A stretch of DNA of 64,000 nt, taken from Panacagrimonas perspica. Its GTDB lineage: Bacteria > Pseudomonadota > Gammaproteobacteria > Nevskiales > Nevskiaceae. Each line of letters starts with the position of its first letter. Position 1 is the stretch's first letter. Below are positions 8,510-16,546 of this stretch, in pieces. Location of the stretch: NCBI RefSeq assembly GCF_004364935.1, contig NZ_SOBT01000010.1, positions 124,001-188,000 on the forward strand. Direction: 5' to 3'. The position numbers and the translations under genes are program-made. The notes under the pieces are model-generated. The model ran no database searches, was not told where the DNA came from, and was given only the letters and a program-made list of their open reading frames with translations.

Positions 8510-8926
8510 ATGAAAGACGAGACACGAGAGAAATACCTGAAGGTGGCGTTGATGGTGTTTGGCCTGTTTCTGCTGGTCGGTCTATACCCGCTCATGAACT
8601 GGCTGTGGCCGGACGGCTGGGCGTGGGAACCGCGACAGACCGAGTACGAGCAGATGATTCAGGGCATCTACGCGACGATGGGAATCTTTCTGATCATCGC
8701 GTCGCGAAAGCCGCGTGAGCACCGGAGCCTCATCCAGTTCACGATCTGGTCGAGCGTTGTACATGCGGGAATCATGGCCGCCCAGGCAACGCATGATCAT
8801 CATGAGCACGCGAACCTGATCGGTGACGTCCCTGCTCTGTTCGCCATGGCGGCCGTGCTCTGGTTTCTGCTCCCTAAGGGTGGCACCGCAGCGGCGATGC
8901 CGGACGGGGTCCGCAGGGCGACCTAG
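8510..8926 (+). CDS. Small integral membrane protein (DUF6632-like)
   Basis: A 138-residue protein with about four hydrophobic segments (near residues 10-30, 48-65, 75-92 and 105-125) and a histidine-rich loop (ATHDHHEHAN) between the last two. GGAG lies about 8 bp before the ATG. It is the first gene behind the sigma54 promoter; the next gene begins 2 bp after its stop, so the three genes form an operon. I recognise it only as a DUF6632-type membrane protein found near sulfide oxidation genes. The histidines could bind a metal, but no function can be assigned. Confidence 0.75.
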   Translation: MKDETREKYLKVALMVFGLFLLVGLYPLMNWLWPDGWAWEPRQTEYEQMIQGIYATMGIFLIIASRKPREHRSLIQFTIWSSVVHAGIMAAQATHDHHEHANLIGDVPALFAMAAVLWFLLPKGGTAAAMPDGVRRAT

Positions 8927-8928
8927 TC

Positions 8929-9627
8929 GTGATCTTCCGGCAATTGTTCGATTCGGTCTCGTCGACATACACGTACGTCCTGGCCTCCGGGCCGGGGCGT
9001 GCGGCCGCCATCATCGATCCGGTACGCGAGAAGATGGAGGACTACCTCGCCCTCTTCTCCGCGCTGGATCTGCAGCTGGCGTATGCACTGGACACGCACA
9101 CGCACGCAGACCACATCACCGGCCTGGGCGCGCTTCGGGACGTCACGAACTGTACGACGTTGATGAGCGAGTTCACCAAGGCAGAGTGCGTTTCCCGTCG
9201 CCTCCGCGACGGCGAGCAGATCGAGTTCGATGGGCTCAGGCTGACGGCGCTCTACACGCCGGGGCATACCAGCGAGTCCTTCAGCTACGTGCTGGGCAGC
9301 GACACGCCGCGCGCCGTCTTCACCGGCGACGCGTTGCTGATTCGCGGCACCGGAAGAACCGACTTTCAGGGCGGAGATCCTGGGAAATCCTGGGACTCCA
9401 TCGCGACGAAACTCTTCGCGCTTCCGGATGAAACCATCCTGTACCCCGGGCACGATTACAAAGGTTGGACCTCCTCCAGCATCGGCGAAGAGAAGAAAGC
9501 CAATCCGCGCATCGCAGGGAAGTCCAGGCAGGAATACATCGACATCATGAACGGGCTCAACCTGCCGAGTCCCAAGCTCATGGATGTCGCCATTCCAGCC
9601 AACCTGGCTTGCGGCCGTCCGCGATGA
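8929..9627 (+). CDS. pdo: Persulfide dioxygenase (ETHE1-like)
   Basis: A 232-residue metallo-beta-lactamase-fold iron enzyme that oxidises glutathione persulfide to sulfite and glutathione. Visible metal ligands are the THTHADH motif (H57, H59, D61, H62), H113 in PGHT, D134 in TGDAL and H175 in YPGHDY. The TGRTDFQGGD segment typical of ETHE1 proteins is also present. It starts with GTG 2 bp after the preceding stop and has no rhodanese or DUF442 domain. Together with sqr and the following TauE exporter it completes the route from H2S through persulfide to exported sulfite. Confidence 0.93.
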   Translation: MIFRQLFDSVSSTYTYVLASGPGRAAAIIDPVREKMEDYLALFSALDLQLAYALDTHTHADHITGLGALRDVTNCTTLMSEFTKAECVSRRLRDGEQIEFDGLRLTALYTPGHTSESFSYVLGSDTPRAVFTGDALLIRGTGRTDFQGGDPGKSWDSIATKLFALPDETILYPGHDYKGWTSSSIGEEKKANPRIAGKSRQEYIDIMNGLNLPSPKLMDVAIPANLACGRPR

Positions 9628-9631
9628 CGCC

Positions 9632-10447
9632 ATGCTCGTTCTCTTCGCGTTAGGAATCTGTATTGGACTGACGCTTGGGCTGACCGGTGCTGGAGGATCG
9701 ATCATCGCCGTTCCCATCCTGATGTTCGGGATGGGCTGGACGGTGGCCCAAGCAGGTCCTGTCGCGCTGTTGGCAGTCGCCAGTTCCGCGGCGGTCGGCG
9801 CAATGATCGGATTGAGGCAGCGCCAGGTCCGCTATCGGGCCGCAATCTTGGTCGCTTCGTGCGGAGTCGTGGTCAGTCCAGCAGGGCTGATGACCGCCAA
9901 ACACATACCGCCACACCTTCTGACAGTGGCGTTTGCGGCTCTGCTCGCGTGGGCGTCATTCACTGCCTTGAAGAAAAGCCGGGGATCCAGCCATGTCGGT
10001 GTCTCCGAGTCCGTCGGAGGCGACGGCGCATCGTGCCTGCGGGACGCTGCCACGGGGCGCTTCTGCTGGACCCGGAGCTGTGGTCAGGCCTTGGCGATCA
10101 CCGGTGTGGGAGCAGGATTTTTGTCCGGACTCTTCGGGGTAGGTGGCGGCTTCTTCATCGTCCCGGCATTGCGCCGAATCACCGACTTGTCGATGAACGC
10201 GGTGATCGCCACATCGATGTTGATCATCGCGCTGGTCTCCTCCGGAGCGGCGATATCGGCCGCGCTGGCCGGTCGCCTGCCCCTCGACGTGGGCCTGCCT
10301 TTCGCGTTTGGCGCCGTATGCGGCATGGCCGGAGGGAGGATGGTTTCGGGGAAGGTGGATGGCGTGCTGCTGGCCCGCGGGTTCTCGGCGCTGTGTGGTG
10401 TGATCGCCGTCCTGCTGGTGGCCCGCGAGATCTACGCGTGGCGATGA
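9632..10447 (+). CDS. TauE/SafE-family sulfite exporter
   Basis: A 271-residue membrane protein with two related halves, each opening with a glycine-rich helix: GLTLGLTGAGGSIIAVPIL near the N terminus and GFLSGLFGVGGGFFIVPAL at about 165. A hydrophilic loop separates them. This is the TauE/SafE layout, and such proteins often export sulfite or sulfoacetate. I use the ATG at 9632, 4 bp after the dioxygenase stop, because an earlier start (9584) would add a non-hydrophobic overlap. It is the last gene of the FisR-controlled operon and probably removes the sulfite that the dioxygenase makes. Confidence 0.88.
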   Translation: MLVLFALGICIGLTLGLTGAGGSIIAVPILMFGMGWTVAQAGPVALLAVASSAAVGAMIGLRQRQVRYRAAILVASCGVVVSPAGLMTAKHIPPHLLTVAFAALLAWASFTALKKSRGSSHVGVSESVGGDGASCLRDAATGRFCWTRSCGQALAITGVGAGFLSGLFGVGGGFFIVPALRRITDLSMNAVIATSMLIIALVSSGAAISAALAGRLPLDVGLPFAFGAVCGMAGGRMVSGKVDGVLLARGFSALCGVIAVLLVAREIYAWR

Positions 10448-10727
10448 ATACCTATCTTTTTTTCATCAGGCTGATCCTCCTCGGCAAGCGCGGCATGTCG
10501 TTCGATCACGCGCAGCCACGACCACGCCCGACTCGAGGCCGTAGGCGTCACGGACCGCGCTTTGTTCGGCGGTGCTCCTGATTTACCCCGGCGGAGTCCG
10601 AGGTCCGCCTCTGGATCATCCCGATGCGTCACGGCCGATCGGTGTGCCAGTGTCGTCCTTCTACGCTGACTTCCGAGTTCCCTGCGCACCCTCAGCGTTA
10701 TTCCATTTGTATATTCACTGACTCCAC
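10448..10727. other. Intergenic region upstream of the FadL-like porin
   Basis: A 280-bp gap without a credible gene. It has a T-run (10457-10463) without a stem, a short GGCGGA/TCCGCC hairpin near 10590-10609 and an AT-rich segment (TTGTATATTC) just before the porin start that could hold its promoter. Confidence 0.45.
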
Positions 10728-11972
10728 ATGAAATCGATCCGCTTCGCGTTGATACCCATTGCCATGTCGTGTGCCGTCCCTTCTCACGCGACGATCGGGC
10801 TGTTCGAGCATGGGAACGGCGTGAAATCCCTCGGGATGGGCGGCGTGGGCTACAGCTTCGCAGAGGAATCGATGGGTCTGGCCGCCAATCCCGCTCACGC
10901 GCAGCTTCTTGGTAGCCGCTACGACCTGGGCGTCGACATGTTTATCGCCGAGGCGGTCGCGAGCCACCACGACAATGCGGCGGGACCAGATGCCGAGTTC
11001 AAATCCGACGGCCGGGAGTTCTATTACATCCCTCAGGCCGGCTTCGTGAAGCGCCTGTCCGATCGATGGGCCGTCGGAGCCACCATGCTTAGCGCCGGCC
11101 TGGGCGCCGACTATGACGGCAGTCCGTATGCGCGCTTCGGTGGCGCGGGCCGAACAAACCTGACCCTGGCGTCCTCCAGCCTGGCCACTGCACTGGCTTA
11201 CCGGATCGCACCGACCCACACCGCGGGAATCGGGATCAACTTGGGCTACCAGGTGCTCGCCGCGAAGGGCCTGGAATTCCTTGCCAACTCGGATTCGTCG
11301 GTCGCACCCTCGCACGTGACGAATCAGGGCAAGGATGGCGCGTTCAACGTCGGACTCTCGGCGGGATGGCATGCGCAATTCAATCCATGGCTGGCGGCAG
11401 GGCTTGGGTATCGAAGCAAGAACATGACCGAGCGACACAAGGACTATCGCGGCTTGGTTGCCGAGGGCGGAAGGCTCGAGCTACCCGCGATTTTCGGCGG
11501 CGGGATCACACTCACGCCACGCGCCGACTGGACGATCTCCATGGAGGCCCAGCGTTTCGATTACCGCAAGCAGCGGGCATTCCGAAACGGGCTGTCCCGA
11601 TTCACAGAGGCCAAGCTCGGGTCCGATACCGGCCCGGGGTTCGGATACAACGACCAGGAGGCTTACAAGTTCGGGGTCCGGTGGCAGGCTCATCCTCGGC
11701 TTGCGATCCGTGCCGGCTACGTGCACGCCACCCAGGTCATCGATGAATCGGAAACTTTCTTCGCACCTCTCGGGCCGCTGACGCCCACCGACCACTACAC
11801 CGCCGGTGCCACGTGGAGCGTGGCGGGCTGGGAACTGAGTGGCTACGGTTTTGACGCCGGCAAAAAGACCGTCCGCGGGCGTGGCTCGATCCCGGACGCG
11901 CTGGGCGGTGGCGAGGCTGACATCTCGAACAAGATGTTCGGATTCGGGGTCGCGATCGGCAGGCGCCTTTGA
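10728..11972 (+). CDS. FadL/OmpP1-family outer-membrane transporter
   Basis: A 414-residue protein with a signal peptide (MKSIRFALIPIAMSCAVPSHA), a FadL-like start to the mature chain (GNGVKSLGMGGVGYSFAEES) that would fold into the barrel hatch, many amphipathic beta strands and a C-terminal aromatic/hydrophobic strand ending in GFGVAIGRRL. FadL proteins let hydrophobic molecules diffuse across the outer membrane. The gene lies between the sulfide operon and a two-component system, so it may admit a hydrophobic sulfur substrate such as an alkyl sulfide or sulfone. That substrate is inferred from context only. Confidence 0.82.
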   Translation: MKSIRFALIPIAMSCAVPSHATIGLFEHGNGVKSLGMGGVGYSFAEESMGLAANPAHAQLLGSRYDLGVDMFIAEAVASHHDNAAGPDAEFKSDGREFYYIPQAGFVKRLSDRWAVGATMLSAGLGADYDGSPYARFGGAGRTNLTLASSSLATALAYRIAPTHTAGIGINLGYQVLAAKGLEFLANSDSSVAPSHVTNQGKDGAFNVGLSAGWHAQFNPWLAAGLGYRSKNMTERHKDYRGLVAEGGRLELPAIFGGGITLTPRADWTISMEAQRFDYRKQRAFRNGLSRFTEAKLGSDTGPGFGYNDQEAYKFGVRWQAHPRLAIRAGYVHATQVIDESETFFAPLGPLTPTDHYTAGATWSVAGWELSGYGFDAGKKTVRGRGSIPDALGGGEADISNKMFGFGVAIGRRL

Positions 11973-12070
11973 GGACGCCCGGCTCTCGAACTGGGACGAT
12001 TACCAGTTGACACCGGAGACGTGCGGGGCGAGCGTCTACGGTGTTCGCCAGCCTTTCGAGAAATACAGCC

Positions 12071-13390
12071 ATGGATCCTGAGCCATCGCATCAGCTTGCC
12101 GCCTGGCTCGCCGGCGGCCAGATCACCGCTTCGGTATGGGTATTGATCAGCCTGGTTCTGCTGATGGTAGTAGCAGGCCTGCTCGTGCTCTCGGTCATCC
12201 TCTGGCGGCAACTCCTTTCGACGCAGGGACGGCTCTGGAAGGAGTGGAGTGCACGTGCGGAAGTCGAGCGCGCGCTGTCGGACAAGGAGCAGCGTCTGCA
12301 GACGATCTTCGAGTCGCAGCTGGAGTGCGTGAAGCTGCACGATGCGAACGGAACCATCTTGACGATGAATCAGGCGGGTATCGCCCGTCTTGGCGCCCGG
12401 TGCGCAGCACAGGTCGTCGGCACATCCGTGTACAGCTTCATTGCGCCGGAGCATCACGAGCGGTACCAGACCCTGTCCGCATCCGTGTTCCAGGGCAATT
12501 CCGACTCGATGGAGTTCCGGCTCTGCTGCGCCGCAGGGAACCAGCGACTCTTCGAAACACATGTCGTTCCGATGCGCGATTCGAGCGGCACCATCCTGGC
12601 CGCACTGGCCTTGACGCGCGACATCACGGATCGGCGGAATGCCGAAGAGCGGGCGCAGCGTCATCTTTCGGATCTGGCGCGGGTGGCGCGCATCACCTCG
12701 ATGGGTGAAATGGCGTCCGGCCTCGCTCACGAACTCAACCAGCCCCTCGCTGCCATCGTCAATTACGCTTCGGCTGCGTTGCGGGTGATGCGAACTTCAC
12801 CAGAGAAGATGGCAAGCGCCATCGATTCGCTCGAAGCCATTACCGAAGAGGGACAGCGCGCAGGCCAGATCATCCGCAACGTGCGCGACCTGGTTAGTCG
12901 GACGGAGCCCACGAAGGCGCCAGTCGATGTGAACGAGATCGTCCGGATGATGGTGCTGCTCGCCAAGCCCGAAGCGGCCCGGCACGGAGTTGCGATCCGA
13001 ATGCAGCTGGGCGCGGGCACCGGCGTCGTTCACGCCAGCAAGATCGAACTCGAGCAGGTCGTCTTCAATCTGCTTCGCAACGCCGTCGAGGCAATGGGGT
13101 ATCCCGAGTCCATCGGCCAACCGGCGGTGATCATTTCCACGCGACGGACCCCCGTCGGCAGCGTCGAGGTCGAGGTCGAGGATTGCGGCCCCGGCATCGC
13201 GGATGACGACATCGACCAGGTGTTCGATCCGTTTTTCACCACGAAAGTCGACGGGATGGGGATGGGGCTTTCGATCAGCCGCTCGATCATCGAGGCCCAC
13301 GACGGCCGCCTCTACGTGCGGCCGAACGCGGACAAGGGCGTCACCTTCGGATTCACGCTGCCGCAGTCGGAAGTGCGGTTGGCAGCGTGA
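12071..13390 (+). CDS. PAS-domain sensor histidine kinase (FixL/DctB-like)
   Basis: A 439-residue kinase with one transmembrane helix (about residues 20-45) and a PAS domain (about 80-200) opening RLQTIFESQLECVKLHDANG. The HisKA phosphoacceptor is in GLAHELNQPLAAIVNYA, and the HATPase_c domain has the N box (NLLRNAVEAM), G1 (DCGPGI), F box (DPFFTTK) and G2 (GMGMGLSIS). The ATG at 12071 is preceded by GAGAAA; an upstream start at 12041 is possible. Its stop overlaps the GTG of the response regulator, so the pair is translationally coupled. The signal is unknown. CTAGG elements upstream of several C1/stress genes here might be its output. Confidence 0.87.
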   Translation: MDPEPSHQLAAWLAGGQITASVWVLISLVLLMVVAGLLVLSVILWRQLLSTQGRLWKEWSARAEVERALSDKEQRLQTIFESQLECVKLHDANGTILTMNQAGIARLGARCAAQVVGTSVYSFIAPEHHERYQTLSASVFQGNSDSMEFRLCCAAGNQRLFETHVVPMRDSSGTILAALALTRDITDRRNAEERAQRHLSDLARVARITSMGEMASGLAHELNQPLAAIVNYASAALRVMRTSPEKMASAIDSLEAITEEGQRAGQIIRNVRDLVSRTEPTKAPVDVNEIVRMMVLLAKPEAARHGVAIRMQLGAGTGVVHASKIELEQVVFNLLRNAVEAMGYPESIGQPAVIISTRRTPVGSVEVEVEDCGPGIADDDIDQVFDPFFTTKVDGMGMGLSISRSIIEAHDGRLYVRPNADKGVTFGFTLPQSEVRLAA

Positions 13391-13998
13391 GACCGGTATG
13401 CGTCATCGATGACGATGAAGGAGTAGCAAGATCGCTGCGTGCGCTCTTGTCATCCGTCGGCATCGAGGCGACGAGGTATGCCTCGCCGGAAGCGTTCCTC
13501 ACGAGTGCCAATCCCGCGGATTTCGGATGCCTGGTGCTGGACGTGCGGATGCCAGGGATGAGTGGCATCGATCTCTACGAACTCCTGCGCTCGCGTGGCT
13601 TGAACATTCCCGCCGTCTTTATCACCGGCCATGGGGACGTGCGGACCGCCGTTCGTGCCGTCAAGGCCGGCGCGATCGATTTCATCGAAAAGCCTTTCCG
13701 CGACCAGGAACTCCTGGACTGCGTCCAGAAGGCACTGGCCAGGGACGTCGAACGTCGTGCGGGCACGGACGACTCCGCGGTCACCGAAGAACGCGTGAAG
13801 ACGCTGACGGCGCGGGAAAAGGAAGTGCTGGACTTGGTGGTGGCGGGACAGTCCAGCAAGGTGATCGCCAGGCAGCTGCATATCAGCCCCAAGACCGTGG
13901 AATTCCACCGGGCCCGCGTGATGGAGAAGATGCACGCGCGATCCGTTCTCGACCTGGTTCGGCTGCTGCTCACCGCGCGGCCTTCGACGCCGTCCTGA
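13387..13998 (+). CDS. FixJ-like two-component response regulator (receiver + LuxR HTH)
   Basis: A 203-residue protein: a receiver domain (about 1-120) with the acidic pocket in CVIDDD, the phosphoacceptor Asp in CLVLDVRMPG and Lys in IEKPF, then a LuxR/FixJ HTH (LTAREKEVLDLVVAG to SPKTVEFHRARVMEKM). Its GTG start overlaps the kinase TGA (GTGA). Within 60 bp after the stop lies an inverted repeat GACTAGGGG-N24-CCCCTAGTC upstream of the OsmC gene, a plausible target. Related CTAGG elements occur upstream of the two GFA genes and the OYE gene. Confidence 0.88.
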   Translation: MRPVCVIDDDEGVARSLRALLSSVGIEATRYASPEAFLTSANPADFGCLVLDVRMPGMSGIDLYELLRSRGLNIPAVFITGHGDVRTAVRAVKAGAIDFIEKPFRDQELLDCVQKALARDVERRAGTDDSAVTEERVKTLTAREKEVLDLVVAGQSSKVIARQLHISPKTVEFHRARVMEKMHARSVLDLVRLLLTARPSTPS

Positions 13999-14027
13999 GG
14001 CGCTGCACCCCAAGTTGCTGCGCGCGT

Positions 14028-14069
14028 GACTAGGGGATCTACCGGCCGCTACGGGTGATGCCCCTAGTC
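14028..14069. promoter_or_regulatory. Inverted repeat GACTAGGGG-N24-CCCCTAGTC
   Basis: Perfect 9-bp arms at 14028-14036 and 14061-14069 surround a 24-bp centre that contains ATCTACCGG and CTACGGGTGATG. No T-run follows, so it looks more like a regulator site than a terminator. It sits between the FixJ-like regulator gene and the OsmC gene start at 14184. Confidence 0.55.
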
Positions 14070-14183
14070 GTACCGATGACGCAACCGAGTTGTTCGCATC
14101 GACCACGGCCTCGACACTTTTGGCAGTTTCAGGGCGTGCATTTTCGGACCCTGATCTTTCCACTAATTGCTCAGGGGGCCCCA

Positions 14184-14726
14184 ATGGTCATGTCCGCGAT
14201 TGGCAACAAGATTCAAACGATGACGACAACTCTTCAGAAGAATCCGGGAGTCGCCGCCAAGGTGGTCTACAAAGCCCAGACGCGCCTTCTGGAAGGTACG
14301 CGGAGCACACAATGCGGCGTTTCGGTCCGCAAGCACACCGCGCTCCTCGTCGACGAGCCCGCCGAGCTGGCAGGAGCCGACACCGGCCCGAATCCGGTAG
14401 AGCTTCTCTTGGCCTCGCTGGGAACCTGCCAGGAGATCACCTACTGCCTGTTCGCCAACGTGATGGGTATCGAACTGGACTCAGTGACGGTAGATTTGAA
14501 GGGGCAGATGGACGTGCGCGGACTGTTCGGCATCGACGAATCGATCCCCCCGGGCTTCCAGAAAATCACCTTCGAAACCCGAATCGTCAGCAATGCCGAC
14601 GCCGAAGACATCCAGAAACTCATCCGGCTCGTCGAATCCCGCTGCCCTGTGATGGACACGATCCATCGCCCTGTGGACGTCTCCGGCAGCGCGTTCCTAA
14701 ACGGCGAGGCAATAAGCGCGGCGTGA
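14184..14726 (+). CDS. OsmC/Ohr-family protein
   Basis: About 180 residues with an OsmC-fold core: GADTGPNPVELLLASLGTCQ carries the first conserved cysteine, and the second is in VESRCPVMDTI about 80 residues later. The two-cysteine layout is that of thiol peroxidases and OsmC-like proteins handling organic hydroperoxides or reactive sulfur. AGGGGG precedes the ATG at 14184; a second in-frame ATG follows at 14190. Placed after the two-component pair and before the methanethiol oxidase cluster, whose chemistry releases H2O2 and H2S, it may protect against these products. The substrate is not known. Confidence 0.82.
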   Translation: MVMSAIGNKIQTMTTTLQKNPGVAAKVVYKAQTRLLEGTRSTQCGVSVRKHTALLVDEPAELAGADTGPNPVELLLASLGTCQEITYCLFANVMGIELDSVTVDLKGQMDVRGLFGIDESIPPGFQKITFETRIVSNADAEDIQKLIRLVESRCPVMDTIHRPVDVSGSAFLNGEAISAA

Positions 14727-15128
14727 TTGAGGGCGGCGCAGAAATCCTGCGCCGTAGAGGCGACCAACGCACGGTGCCTAGTAGAGACCCTAGGTATCAC
14801 TGAGTCGCGTCCGGGTACCTCGGACCAGCCCGGTTTGAAAGCATCCGTTACATCGGCTTGCCCACGGGCCGGCGATGAGTCGCACCAAAATAACTAAAGG
14901 AGATCCCCCATGCAGCGCTATGCAGTCGGACGCGCGATTCCGTCCCCAGCCTGATCTGTCCACTCGCATCGCGAACGCCTGTCAAGGGCTCGCGGTGGCT
15001 GATTCACTCGGCCATGCGCCGATTTCTACGACGGACTGCGACTGCTTCTAAGTAGGTAACCGCTGCCGTCGTGAACTAGTCAACACAGACTTTCCAGCCG
15101 TCTAACAATTTCCAACCGAGAGTTCGAA
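14727..15128. other. Leader region upstream of the OYE/mtoX genes
   Basis: A 400-bp gap with CTAG elements at 14778 (CCTAG) and 14790 (CTAGGTATCAC), then a strong Shine-Dalgarno (AAAGGAGA, 14896-14903) with two overlapping small ORFs (see next entry). No domain-level gene is present. It probably holds the promoter of the following genes. Confidence 0.5.
14920..15051 (+). CDS. Candidate small peptide ORF with a CDCF C terminus
   Basis: A strong AAAGGAGA (14896-14903) precedes two ATGs. The one at 14910 opens a 14-codon ORF (MQRYAVGRAIPSPA). The one at 14920, in another frame, opens a 43-residue peptide with one central cysteine (NACQGL) and the C terminus STTDCDCF. The SD spacing favours the 14-codon ORF, which could be a leader; translation of the 43-residue peptide would be reinitiation or coupled. 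I recognise no family. Such short, Cys-ended peptides can be RiPP precursors or metal-binding peptides, but there is no adjacent modifying enzyme I can name. Confidence 0.3.
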   Translation: MQSDARFRPQPDLSTRIANACQGLAVADSLGHAPISTTDCDCF

Positions 15129-16382
15129 ATGATCAGCGAGAAAGAAACCGTCACGATGACGAAGCCGTCAAAGTGGAAAGAGCTCAGCTCCCCCATCACG
15201 ATGCGTGGGGTGACGTTCAAGAACCGGATGATGCGCTCCGGCATGTACGAGGGTATGGCGACCGAACGCGGCATGGTGACGGCCGACCTCGAATCCTGGA
15301 TTGCGCGCCAAGCCGCCGGTGGTGCCGGCTGCATCTTCCCGGGCTATAGCAACGTTGCTCTGCCCCGCTGCATGCCGTTCCAGACGGGTTCCTACAGCGA
15401 CAGCCACATCCCCGGGCTGAAGAAGCTGGCCGACATCATTCACTCGTACGGCGCCGTAGCCGGCCTGCAGCTGGCGGCCGCCGGACGCCAGGCCAATCCC
15501 AACCTGTTCTTCTCCGATGCGGAGGCCGTGATGGGCCCGTCGGCAATGGGACCGAGCCCGATGTACGCGGCCGCGTGCCGTGAGATGACCGAAGCCGAGA
15601 TCTGGAAAGCGATCGAGGACACCGCAGCCGCGGCAGTGAGGGCGAAGAAGGCCGGCTTCGATGTCGTCCTGCCCAACGCCGCCCACGGCTACCTGCTCGC
15701 GCAGTTCCTGTCACCACACACCAACAAGCGAACTGACGCGTGGGGTGGTTCGCCGGAAAAGCGTTTTAAGTTCTTCGACGAAGTTTTCCGTGCCGTCAGG
15801 AAAGCGGTAGGCCCGGACATGCTGGTCTGGACCAAGATCTCCGTTGATGAGCCATGGGACGACGGGATCAATCTGGACGAAGCACGAATTTTCATTCCCG
15901 AAGTGGCAAAGCTGGTGGATGCGATCGAGATCAGCGGTGGAACGATCGTCGACAACGTCTTCATGATGACCCGGGGCGAGATCCCGATCGGAACCCTGAA
16001 GAAAGGCATCGGTAGTTCGGTGGGCGGTATTTCCGCCGGCCTCATCGACGCGCTTTATGGCATGCGGGATTCCGTCAAATTCGAGGAAGCGTACTGGTAC
16101 AAGCATGCGGTCGCCCTGAAGCCTCTCTGTGGCGACACGCCTCTGATCCTCACGGGCGGGCACAAATATCCCGCGACCATGAATCAGATCGTCAAGGAGG
16201 GCACGGCCGACATGCTTTCCCTGGCAAGAGTACTGGCTGCGGAGCCCAACTTCCCTAACGAAGTTCTCGAGGGAAGAGAAGACCCTGGCAAGTGCTCGAA
16301 CTGCAACAAGTGCTTGGTCGAAGTGGTACTGGGCAACAAGCTGAGGTGTTTCCTGCCGGATCCGGGATACAGCTTCAACTGA
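15129..16382 (+). CDS. Old-yellow-enzyme-family NADH:flavin oxidoreductase with a C-terminal Fe-S cysteine cluster
   Basis: A 417-residue TIM-barrel flavoprotein of the OYE/TMADH branch: the N-terminal strand has GVTFKNRMMRSGMYEG, and barrel positions include NAAHGYLLAQFLSPHTNKR and ILTGGHKY. The C terminus carries C-x2-C-x2-C-x11-C (CSNCNKCLVEVV then CF), the 4Fe-4S ligand pattern of 2,4-dienoyl-CoA reductase and trimethylamine dehydrogenase. The protein ends there and lacks their C-terminal pyridine-nucleotide domain. It is 164 bp upstream of mtoX on the same strand, so a redox role in C1-sulfur metabolism is possible. No substrate can be assigned. Confidence 0.8.
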   Translation: MISEKETVTMTKPSKWKELSSPITMRGVTFKNRMMRSGMYEGMATERGMVTADLESWIARQAAGGAGCIFPGYSNVALPRCMPFQTGSYSDSHIPGLKKLADIIHSYGAVAGLQLAAAGRQANPNLFFSDAEAVMGPSAMGPSPMYAAACREMTEAEIWKAIEDTAAAAVRAKKAGFDVVLPNAAHGYLLAQFLSPHTNKRTDAWGGSPEKRFKFFDEVFRAVRKAVGPDMLVWTKISVDEPWDDGINLDEARIFIPEVAKLVDAIEISGGTIVDNVFMMTRGEIPIGTLKKGIGSSVGGISAGLIDALYGMRDSVKFEEAYWYKHAVALKPLCGDTPLILTGGHKYPATMNQIVKEGTADMLSLARVLAAEPNFPNEVLEGREDPGKCSNCNKCLVEVVLGNKLRCFLPDPGYSFN

Positions 16383-16546
16383 CCTCGCGCTGTTCCACAC
16401 CCCAGAACGAATGTCGCCTCGAATCTGCAATAGCAGACGGGGCGACAGGATGACGACTCGAAGCGCCCATTGCCGTAGCCAGTTTTGCACGCACCCATGA
16501 ACCGCCGACGGAAACTCGCCGGCAGATCAGAACCGAGGAGTTTGAA

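Noticed and set aside
10457-10463. A T-run after the TauE gene as a terminator
   Set aside because: No stem precedes the run, so an intrinsic terminator is not supported.
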